A DNA stretch of 14,691 nt. It comes from an uncultured Rhodobiaceae bacterium. GTDB lineage: Archaea > Thermoplasmatota > Poseidoniia > Poseidoniales > Poseidoniaceae. Under the pieces are notes generated by a model. The model did not search any database and was not told the origin of the DNA. It saw nothing but the letters and a program-made list of their open reading frames with translations. Positions 7,131 through 13,913 of this stretch are shown in pieces; the first letter of the stretch is position 1; the number at the start of each line of letters is the position of its first letter. Location: NCBI GenBank assembly GCA_937911445.1, contig CALDQY010000057.1, positions 1 to 14,691 on the forward strand. Reading direction: 5' to 3'. The translations under genes and the position numbers were made by a program.

Positions 7131-8228
7131 ATGCCTGAACGTATTCCGCTGGCTCGACCATCATGGACGGACGAAATGCGCGATGCTGCCATCAATACAT
7201 TGGATTCTGGCCGTTGGGTCAAAGGCCCACAAGGTCGAGCCTTCGCCGAAGAATTTGCCCAGTACTGTGGTGTTGAATTCGCATCTCCGTGCAACAGCGG
7301 TTCTGGTGCCCTCATCGCTGCGCTCCGTCTTCTTGGAATAGGCCCAGGCGACGAAGTGATTGTCCCCTCATTGACGTTTATCGCTACAGCAACGTCAGTT
7401 TCCATGACTGGAGCAACCCCCGTATTTGCTGAAGTTGAGCCAGATTATTGGTGCCTCGATGTTGAAGATGTGAAACAACGCATCACCTCGAAGACAAAGG
7501 GCGTCATTGGCGTCCATTTGTTCGGTCAGTGTTACGGAACTGAGCTCATCGATTTATGCGAAGAACACAATCTTGCCTTGATCGAAGATGCCGCCCAAGC
7601 CCACGGTGCGTCCATTGTTTACAATGGAGCCTCAACCATGGCTGGTGCGCTTGGGACCATCTCTTGCTTCTCGTTCTTTCCTTCAAAGAATGTAGCTGTT
7701 GGTGGTGAGGGAGGGATGATTACAGCCGCTGGTCCGGAAATTGGAGCCAGAATCAAATCCGTTGTCGACCATGGTCGAGATGGTTCGCTACAGTCTCAAG
7801 AAGTTGGAACCAACATGCGCATGTCAGAAGTATTCGCAGCCATCGGTCGTGTGCAGTTGAAGCATCTTGACGATTGGCTTGCTCGTCGCCGTTCCAATGC
7901 TGCAATGCTCAGCGAGACGGTTGGTTCACATCCAAAATTGCATGCGCCTCAAGTCCGCCCAGACTCTCAACATGCATGGCACCAGTATTGCTTGCAAACA
8001 GAGAATGTTGAAGCATTTCTACAACACATGGCTACCCATGACATCGATGCTCGCCGGATTTATCCTGTACCTTGTCATCAGCATCCAGTGTACAAAGATC
8101 ATCAACAAGCGAACGATGAGTTTTCAATGACATCTCAGCTTTCTCAACAACTCGTCTCCATCCCAGTCCATCACGGACTTACTGAGGTTGAATTGGATCG
8201 CATCGTTGAGGCGCTCAACAGTTACTGA
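7131..8228 (+). CDS. DegT/DnrJ/EryC1/StrS-family PLP-dependent aminotransferase
   Basis: This encodes a 365-residue sugar aminotransferase of the DegT/DnrJ/EryC1/StrS family, which transfers an amino group (usually from glutamate) to a keto-sugar nucleotide, most often for surface glycans or secondary metabolites. Key features: PLP-phosphate loop NSGSGAL (55-61), EDAAQAHGA with the cofactor-contacting Asp153, and SFFPSKNVAVGGEGG with the Schiff-base Lys186. Length is typical. The frame runs upstream to a TTG at 7020 inside the opposite-strand ATPase gene, but family members begin close to MPERIPLARPSW, so the ATG at 7131 is chosen; no good Shine-Dalgarno is seen. Its stop overlaps the convergent CYTH gene by 7 bp. 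A Gfo/Idh oxidoreductase, a frequent partner, lies about 3 kb downstream on the same strand. The sugar substrate cannot be told. Confidence 0.93.
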   Translation: MPERIPLARPSWTDEMRDAAINTLDSGRWVKGPQGRAFAEEFAQYCGVEFASPCNSGSGALIAALRLLGIGPGDEVIVPSLTFIATATSVSMTGATPVFAEVEPDYWCLDVEDVKQRITSKTKGVIGVHLFGQCYGTELIDLCEEHNLALIEDAAQAHGASIVYNGASTMAGALGTISCFSFFPSKNVAVGGEGGMITAAGPEIGARIKSVVDHGRDGSLQSQEVGTNMRMSEVFAAIGRVQLKHLDDWLARRRSNAAMLSETVGSHPKLHAPQVRPDSQHAWHQYCLQTENVEAFLQHMATHDIDARRIYPVPCHQHPVYKDHQQANDEFSMTSQLSQQLVSIPVHHGLTEVELDRIVEALNSY

Positions 8229-8800
8229 CGGGTGAGCATTCGGGCCAATGAAGCATTTGACCAGCCACGTAAATAGGTCAATTCCATTCCTGCCCATGGT
8301 GGGATTTCAACCGCAACGTCTTCATCTTCAAGTTCGACTTCAGCGATAATCAGTCCAGCAAGATTGCTTTCAAACTCATCAATTTCCCAAACAAATCCAT
8401 CAGTATTTGTCCAGAGGTAGCGTTTTTTCTCGACAAAGGGATAGAGCAAATCATCGACAACGGATTCTGCAGTTTCGCGTTCAATTTCCCATTCGAATTC
8501 TGCCGCAGAAGCACCTTTTCTAGACCCCTTCAATGTCAGAACATAAGCGGAATGCGATTTCCGGATCCGGACTGTCCAGTCTGGTTCTAGTAAAAGTGTG
8601 CTGCAGATTTCCTGGGATAGCCCAGATACCAATTGTTTCTTCTTGTACATCACTGCATTATGCTCAATGGATACGTCGAATTCTTTGTGATCGAGGTACC
8701 ATTGTTTGATTTCAATGCATTCTGTTGATTCATGGACCCATGGACGCTCAAATCGCCCATCGACAAGAAAACGTCGTTCGATTTCGACATTTTCTGGCAT
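8222..8800 (-). CDS. CYTH-domain (triphosphate tunnel) protein
   Basis: The 192-residue product is a CYTH / triphosphate tunnel metalloenzyme, a family that includes CyaB-type adenylate cyclases, thiamine triphosphatase and inorganic triphosphatases. The N-terminal signature ExExR is present (Glu6, Glu8, Arg10 in VEIERRFLV). The other charged strands follow: RIR (78-80), LTLKG with Lys91, alternating acids EFEWEIE (101-107), KKRYLW (125-130), WEIDEF (138-143) and AEVELE (153-158). These line the tunnel that binds triphosphate and divalent metal. Between QWYL (33-36) and RIR sits about 40 residues, longer than in typical small CYTH proteins, suggesting an inserted hairpin. AGGG lies a few bases before the ATG. 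Which triphosphate it uses cannot be decided from sequence. It converges on the DegT gene and diverges from the beta-propeller lipoprotein. Confidence 0.9.
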   Translation of the reverse strand: MPENVEIERRFLVDGRFERPWVHESTECIEIKQWYLDHKEFDVSIEHNAVMYKKKQLVSGLSQEICSTLLLEPDWTVRIRKSHSAYVLTLKGSRKGASAAEFEWEIERETAESVVDDLLYPFVEKKRYLWTNTDGFVWEIDEFESNLAGLIIAEVELEDEDVAVEIPPWAGMELTYLRGWSNASLARMLTRQ

Positions 8801-8888
8801 AAGTCGCCCTTTGGCTTACACCAAATAATCCTGTCCAAGCGTTCTATGAACAACTGACCAACTGGTTCATAACGGCGAAACATAACAC

Positions 8889-11129
8889 ATGACTATGAAC
8901 AACAGAATTGTTACATCCTTGGGACTTGTTCTCTTGATGCTTACAGCAGGATGTATCGGGAATGTACATGATGAACTGATCACGGAATTGCCCGATGATT
9001 GGAGAACACAAACGAATCGAACCATTTCCCAACCGCATTTGGTTCAGTTCGACTCGTGTTTGAACATGGAATACGATTTGAAGGCGAGCATTGCTGAGGA
9101 ATATCGAACGCAGTTGTTGCAAGCTGTAGAGGAACAATACCACTACGGCTGGGGAATATTCGATGATGGGATGGTTGCAGAATCTGCAATGGATGGAGAT
9201 GCTTCAGCAGGAGCCGCTCAACCCCAAGCACGTATCCAAGGTGAAGATTTCAGCGGTACCAACAATCAAGAACAAGGCGTTGATGAAGCTGATTTCATCA
9301 AAACGGATGGATACTACATCTATGCTCTACAAGGATCAACACTGTCGATTATGGGCGTTCCAGAATACGGTGAAATCGAATTTGCGAGCAACGCTTCCAT
9401 CGAAGGTTCGCCGATTTCTATGATGTTGCGAGGAGATCGGTTGATCGTCCTCTCGAGTTACAATCCTTGGAGCATCGACGATGAGGACGCCCTCTACGCA
9501 TATCTCCGTTGGGGTGGTGATTATAGTCAGTGGAGAGTCAATTCACTGACGAAGTACACCACATACAACATCTCGGACAGATCGAGCCCTGAGGTAATTC
9601 AGGAACTCTACTTGGAAGGATACAATGTGGATGCAAGAGAGATCGATGGGTCCATTCGAGCCATCACACACTCATGGTTGAACATTCCAGGATTGTCGAA
9701 TTGGTTGAACATGCCAAGCGCTTACTACGAGCTCAATTGGGACGATCCGCAACGCAGAACCTATCGTGAAATGATCGCCTATGAGACCATTCAAGCGAAC
9801 GAAGAGGTTCTTCAATCGATAACGTTGGAGGAGCTTGTTCCAAAAATCTACCAACGTGTTGATGGTCAAATCATCGAGCACGATATGCGTTCTGAAAGGT
9901 GCGGGAACTTTGCAAAACCGATGGATGGATTTAGCCGTGGATTTACCAACATTCTCTCACTTGATTTGTTTTCGCCGACGTTCGCTTACGAGTCGGACCA
10001 CCTTCTCGGCAATCATCCACTCGTTTACGCATCAACAGATGCACTTGTCTTGACCGATAACGCATGGGATTGGTGGTGGTTCTGGGGCCAAGACGAGGTC
10101 GATGATATGACCAACATTCACACCTTCGACATCTCGGTACCAGGGGTCACAACCTATACCGGTTCAGGACGAATTGATGGACAGATTCTGAATCAATTCA
10201 GCCTTTCAGAACATGAAGGTGTTCTACGCGTTGCAACAACCGTTGGCCAGTGGAATCGATGGTGGGTGGAAGATCCTGAACCGATGTCATCATCGGTCAT
10301 CACACTCGTCCGTGGCGTCGATCCACAGACCAATCAACAAATCCTGCTTGAATATGGTCGCATCGATGGTATTGCAGAAGGAGAACGTATCTGGTCGGCA
10401 CGATTTGTTGAAGACCGCGCTTATCTCGTGACATTCGAACAAATTGATCCGCTTTGGACCATTGATTTGTCAGACCCATCAACACCAACAATCCTCGGCG
10501 AACTCGAAGTTCCTGGTGTCTCAACTTACATTCATCCACTCCACGATGATATGCTCCTAACCATTGGTATGGGTCCTGCTGGGGAAGATGGATTAGGGCT
10601 TGATTGGTCAAGCACACGTCTTTCCACGTTCAACATCAGCGACTTGACGCAACCAGCTGTGGCTGATACACTGATGCTCTCGCCTGTGGACGATCCGGAT
10701 AATGGTCGATGGACATGGTCCTATTCTGAGGCAATGTACGAGCACAAGGCCTTCCAGTACTGGGGGCCAAAGGAAATGCTCGCTGTTCCACTCTCAACCT
10801 ATCGGTATGTTGAGACTTACAACGAAGATTGGGGTTATTCTCAGTGGAACTATGAGTACGTTTCGAAAGCCATCATTGTCAATGTCGATGAAGCAACTGG
10901 AAGCATGTCCGTTCATGGTGAAGTGAATCATTCCTCTCTCCTCAATCATGAAGATGTCAACCATTGGTGGGGTGGGGACGAAAACATTCGACGGACCATT
11001 TTCATGGGTGACTTCATTTATGCTTTCTCTGGTGCTGGCATCACCGTTCACAACTTGACGAGTATGGAATTGACCGATGTAGTCGCCTTTGACATCGGGT
11101 ATCCAACGTATGCCTACTACGACAACTAG
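8889..11129 (+). CDS. Secreted lipoprotein with beta-propeller domain (COG4880-like)
   Basis: This 746-residue protein has a signal peptide with lipobox LTAGC (Cys22), so it should be exported and tethered to the membrane. After about 100 residues comes the hallmark block of the COG4880 / Beta_propel family, FSGTNNQEQGVDEADFIKTD (121-140), followed by YYIYALQGSTLSIM. Blade-like repeats recur through the rest: YNISDRSSPEVIQEL (about 226), FDISVPGVTTYTG (about 413), IDLSDPSTPTILGELEVPG (about 525) and FNISDLTQPAVADTL (about 580). The family is widespread in archaea and some bacteria but has no assigned biochemical function. Trp, Tyr and Asp are abundant, as expected of an extracellular propeller. 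ATGs at 8889 and 8895 are both possible and no Shine-Dalgarno is visible, so the mRNA may be leaderless. The Gfo/Idh gene follows after 48 nt, possibly co-transcribed. Confidence 0.9.
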   Translation: MTMNNRIVTSLGLVLLMLTAGCIGNVHDELITELPDDWRTQTNRTISQPHLVQFDSCLNMEYDLKASIAEEYRTQLLQAVEEQYHYGWGIFDDGMVAESAMDGDASAGAAQPQARIQGEDFSGTNNQEQGVDEADFIKTDGYYIYALQGSTLSIMGVPEYGEIEFASNASIEGSPISMMLRGDRLIVLSSYNPWSIDDEDALYAYLRWGGDYSQWRVNSLTKYTTYNISDRSSPEVIQELYLEGYNVDAREIDGSIRAITHSWLNIPGLSNWLNMPSAYYELNWDDPQRRTYREMIAYETIQANEEVLQSITLEELVPKIYQRVDGQIIEHDMRSERCGNFAKPMDGFSRGFTNILSLDLFSPTFAYESDHLLGNHPLVYASTDALVLTDNAWDWWWFWGQDEVDDMTNIHTFDISVPGVTTYTGSGRIDGQILNQFSLSEHEGVLRVATTVGQWNRWWVEDPEPMSSSVITLVRGVDPQTNQQILLEYGRIDGIAEGERIWSARFVEDRAYLVTFEQIDPLWTIDLSDPSTPTILGELEVPGVSTYIHPLHDDMLLTIGMGPAGEDGLGLDWSSTRLSTFNISDLTQPAVADTLMLSPVDDPDNGRWTWSYSEAMYEHKAFQYWGPKEMLAVPLSTYRYVETYNEDWGYSQWNYEYVSKAIIVNVDEATGSMSVHGEVNHSSLLNHEDVNHWWGGDENIRRTIFMGDFIYAFSGAGITVHNLTSMELTDVVAFDIGYPTYAYYDN

Positions 11130-11177
11130 GCATGGAGAGAAGCCAAACCTCAATTGCTGAGAGGTATCCATTGGATT

Positions 11178-12119
11178 ATGTCGCAACGAGTAGGTGTCGT
11201 TGGTTGTGGCAGATGGGGGTCGAAGCATCTCCGTGCGTTGGAATGTTTGGCGATGGAGGCAGACATCGAATGCATCGTAGCATGCGATGTGAATCCAATC
11301 GCACTCGCACGGGTTGAAAATAATAGTATAATGTTGCACAATGATCCACACACACTTGTCGAGCAGTTCAACCTCGATTCCGTTATCGTAGCAACGCCAA
11401 ATGAAACTCATTACGAACTCGGAACGATGTTTCTCAACAAAGGAGTCAATGTCTTTCTTGAGAAGCCAATTGCAACAACATTTGATCATGCTTCATCGCT
11501 TGTCTCCACATCCGTTCACGAAGGTAAGACCCTCAAGAGCGGATTCCTTCTACGGTTTCATCCGTGCATCATCGATGCAAGAACCCAAATCCGATCAGGC
11601 AAAATTGGAGCCATTCAGTCCATTCGGTATTCCAAGAACGTACAACGTCAAGGTGATGAGTCGTCGCATGCGTTGGATACATTAGCCATCCATGGAATCG
11701 ACTTGGCAGAGTTTCTTCTCGATGGACAAACCCCATTACGGATTTCCGAAGTTGTCGGTTCTCGTACATCCTGTGCACTGACATTGGAATATCCAAATCA
11801 GGTCGAGATTTGCATCAATGTTGGATGGGAATTTGAAGCAGACGTTGCTGAATTGGAAGTCGTCGGAAGAAACGGCAGGATTCTTGTTCAGTTGCAGCAA
11901 CACGAACACTATGAGATTCTGAAAGATCATTCTACAATCCAATATGTTCAGCCCAATCACACGCCACTCGAAGCCGTTCTTCTCGACTTCCTTCGGCCTG
12001 ATTCAGCATCCATCGCAGCCCCGACAGGTTCCATTCTTCGAACCATCAAATGCGTAGAGCAGGCTCGTTTGCAATTAACAGCGCAAGGACGTTCAAAGAC
12101 ACGAGAATTGAAGAGATGA
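11178..12119 (+). CDS. Gfo/Idh/MocA-family NAD(P)-dependent oxidoreductase
   Basis: The 313-residue product is a Gfo/Idh/MocA dehydrogenase, which oxidises or reduces a hydroxyl of a sugar, sugar nucleotide or inositol with NAD(P). The Rossmann fold opens with VGVVGCGRWG (GxGxxG at 9-14); VIVATPNETH (69-78) and the signature EKPIAT (95-100, with the catalytic-region Lys96) follow, and DTLAIHGIDLAEF (167-179) supplies the usual His172/Asp175. The second half is the family's beta-sheet substrate and dimer domain. The frame extends back to a TTG at 11154, but the ATG at 11178 directly precedes the Rossmann strand and is preferred. Its stop overlaps the start of the next gene (ATGA). WlbA-type enzymes of this family pair with DegT aminotransferases to make 3-amino sugars; the DegT gene upstream makes that a possibility only. 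Confidence 0.92.
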   Translation: MSQRVGVVGCGRWGSKHLRALECLAMEADIECIVACDVNPIALARVENNSIMLHNDPHTLVEQFNLDSVIVATPNETHYELGTMFLNKGVNVFLEKPIATTFDHASSLVSTSVHEGKTLKSGFLLRFHPCIIDARTQIRSGKIGAIQSIRYSKNVQRQGDESSHALDTLAIHGIDLAEFLLDGQTPLRISEVVGSRTSCALTLEYPNQVEICINVGWEFEADVAELEVVGRNGRILVQLQQHEHYEILKDHSTIQYVQPNHTPLEAVLLDFLRPDSASIAAPTGSILRTIKCVEQARLQLTAQGRSKTRELKR

Positions 12120-12493
12120 ACCCCACTGGGTCAATCATGAGCCCCGAACGTGTCATGCTCTGGCTTCTTGCCGGCGTCACCATTGCTTCTTTTGCAACAT
12201 GGTTGATTCAAGACTCTGTCTTCGATGCGGCGGTCGCATTTTCGATTCTTTCCGTTATCGTCGCCATTCTTTGGGGAGCAAGTCACTATGAGAAGACCAT
12301 CCAATTGAGCGGGATGAAAAACGGTGGCATCCTCAACATCCTCACCTTTGCTGCTGTAACTGCAGGACTCACCTATTGGTGCATTTATTTCTACGACTTC
12401 CCAGTCGTTGGTTCGATCATTGGTAGCATCGGAACCAATGCCTACATTTGGTGGACCTTTGGTATGCTTGAACCGGGCACGCCGTCCGCATAA
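12116..12493 (+). CDS. Small four-helix membrane protein
   Basis: I do not recognise this 125-residue protein. Four hydrophobic stretches are evident: VMLWLLAGVTIASFATWLI, DAAVAFSILSVIVAILWG, ILNILTFAAVTAGLTYWCIY and VVGSIIGSIGTNAYIWWTFG. A short charged loop (SHYEKTIQLSGMKNGG) separates the middle pair. The ATG at 12116 overlaps the Gfo/Idh stop codon (ATGA), supporting translational coupling; the ATG at 12137 is a possible shorter start. The reading frame is open upstream to 12050, inside the oxidoreductase gene, which I regard as non-coding in that frame. The COG1855 gene starts within a few bases of its stop. Confidence 0.75.
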   Translation: MNPTGSIMSPERVMLWLLAGVTIASFATWLIQDSVFDAAVAFSILSVIVAILWGASHYEKTIQLSGMKNGGILNILTFAAVTAGLTYWCIYFYDFPVVGSIIGSIGTNAYIWWTFGMLEPGTPSA

Positions 12494-12495
12494 GT

Positions 12496-13875
12496 GTGCC
12501 AAGTGTCAAAAGCCTCCGAGATAACATTGCTCCGATGGCCAAGCACGGTGAGCATCCTGAACTTCCTTCTGAATTGGAAGAATTGTTGGAAGCAGACGTT
12601 CATACCATCTTTCTGAAGGCTGACTGTCCCCCTCGTGTTAAGCGTGGTACCATTGGCCAACTCAAGTTGGTTGAATTGGAATCAACCGATACTTGGGACA
12701 ACCTTCGTCTAGAGTCGCTTCAAGAGTCATTACGGACTGTCGTTGAAAAGAATCAACACAGGAGTGATTGTTTCCTCGAAATCGATCGAAAGGGTTGCCA
12801 AGTCCTTCAGCTAGGAGATTTGAGAGTCACCTGTGCAAGCCCGCCGTTTTCGGATGCGCGTGAAATTACCGTTGTCCGTCCAGTGGCAAAACTTTCACTC
12901 AGTGACTACAATCTTGATCCGAAGATTGTTGAGCGATTGTCCAACCATCATCGCGGTGTCTTCATCTGTGGACGCCCTGGTTCTGGAAAGACAACACTTG
13001 CTCAAGCCATTGCTGAATATCTCGATGAAGACATCGGCGCCATGGTCAAGACAATGGAAGCACCTCGAGATTTGCAACTTGCTGAACGTATCACACAATA
13101 CGCTCCGTTGGAAGGAGATTTGGAAAAAACAGCAGAAATCATCTTCTTGGTACGTCCTGACTTCGTCATCTTTGATGAAGTCCGACGAGCTCGCGACTTC
13201 GAGATCTTTGCTGATGTTCGGCTCGCAGGCGTAGGGTTGCTTGGCGTTACGCACGCAAACTCTGCACTCGAAGCCATTCAACGCTTAATTGGAAAAGTTG
13301 AGTTGGGTCTTGTATCTCAAGTGCTGGATACTGTATTGCACGTCGAATCAGGAAAGATTCAACAGGTTCTCGAATTGAGAATGACTGTCAAGCCTCCTTC
13401 GGGAATGCAAGAAGAATTGGCTAGGCCAGTCATCGAGGTTGTTGAGTTCCCAACAGGTAAGGTAACACATGAGATGTTCGCATTCGGTTCAGAACTTGCA
13501 GTCGTTCCTGTAACCGAAACGAGCCAAAAGAAGCCCCTCCAGCAATTGGCGCAAAAACAACTCATCCATACGATTCGCCAATGGGCAGGGGTCCACGTTC
13601 GTGTCCAATTTACAAGCGATACTGCAGCGACTGTTTATGCGCCAAGCAATATGATATCGACGCTCGTTGGTCGCGGAGGAGACAATGTTCGTGCACTGCA
13701 AGATCAACTTGGTGGATTGCGATTGACCATTGAATCGCTCGACGATATGCCCGATTCCGATGATGTTTCAGAACACTCAATATGGAGTGATGATCAAGAT
13801 CGAAGAGCGTATCAGAGCCGTGCCTATGAGCAACATGGACGCTCCAAAAAGACAAGAAAAGGTCGTCGTCGGTGA
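12496..13875 (+). CDS. COG1855-type PilT-family ATPase with C-terminal KH domain, lacking the PIN domain
   Basis: The 459-residue product matches the ATPase and KH portions of the archaeal COG1855 proteins. After an N-terminal segment with RVKRGTIGQLKLVEL and QLGDLRVTCASPPFSDAREI (105-124) comes a secretion/PilT-type ATPase: Walker A GRPGSGKT (159-166), KTMEAPRDLQ (185-194), TQYAPLEGD (200-208), Walker B FVIFDEVR (223-230) and the AGVGLLGVTHA stretch (244-254). The KH RNA-binding loop is GRGGDNV (392-398). The tail (416-459) is acidic, then strongly basic. Most family members I know carry an N-terminal PIN nuclease domain of over 100 residues; here the protein starts where that would end. The GTG at 12496, 2 nt past the preceding stop, is used; ATG at 12535 is an alternative. 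The chaperonin gene follows immediately. Function is likely RNA- or ribosome-related, but unproven. Confidence 0.9.
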   Translation: MPSVKSLRDNIAPMAKHGEHPELPSELEELLEADVHTIFLKADCPPRVKRGTIGQLKLVELESTDTWDNLRLESLQESLRTVVEKNQHRSDCFLEIDRKGCQVLQLGDLRVTCASPPFSDAREITVVRPVAKLSLSDYNLDPKIVERLSNHHRGVFICGRPGSGKTTLAQAIAEYLDEDIGAMVKTMEAPRDLQLAERITQYAPLEGDLEKTAEIIFLVRPDFVIFDEVRRARDFEIFADVRLAGVGLLGVTHANSALEAIQRLIGKVELGLVSQVLDTVLHVESGKIQQVLELRMTVKPPSGMQEELARPVIEVVEFPTGKVTHEMFAFGSELAVVPVTETSQKKPLQQLAQKQLIHTIRQWAGVHVRVQFTSDTAATVYAPSNMISTLVGRGGDNVRALQDQLGGLRLTIESLDDMPDSDDVSEHSIWSDDQDRRAYQSRAYEQHGRSKKTRKGRRR

Positions 13876-13889
13876 GAAGGAGACTTCTT
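13874..13889 (+). other. GNRA-type hairpin carrying GGAG, between the COG1855 and chaperonin genes
   Basis: AGAAG (13875-13879) and CTTCT (13884-13888) form a perfect stem closed by a GAGA loop, and G13874-T13889 adds a wobble pair. The Shine-Dalgarno-like GGAG (13879-13882) sits mainly in this loop. It begins within the COG1855 stop codon and ends 24 nt before the chaperonin ATG at 13914. A role in mRNA processing or in tuning chaperonin translation is possible; chance cannot be excluded for a 6-bp stem. Confidence 0.3.
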
Positions 13890-13913
13890 GAAGAACGGTC
13901 ACGCCCGACAAGC

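Noticed and set aside
6806..7405. 199-codon minus-strand frame spanning the ATPase/aminotransferase junction
   Set aside because: Overlaps the ATPase N-terminus on the same strand in another frame and the aminotransferase on the other; Ser/Arg-rich composition typical of shadow frames.
10794..11489. 231-codon minus-strand frame across the end of the beta-propeller gene and the start of the Gfo/Idh gene
   Set aside because: It lies opposite two convincing genes, is unusually rich in Cys, Ile and Phe and matches nothing known to me; a shadow frame.
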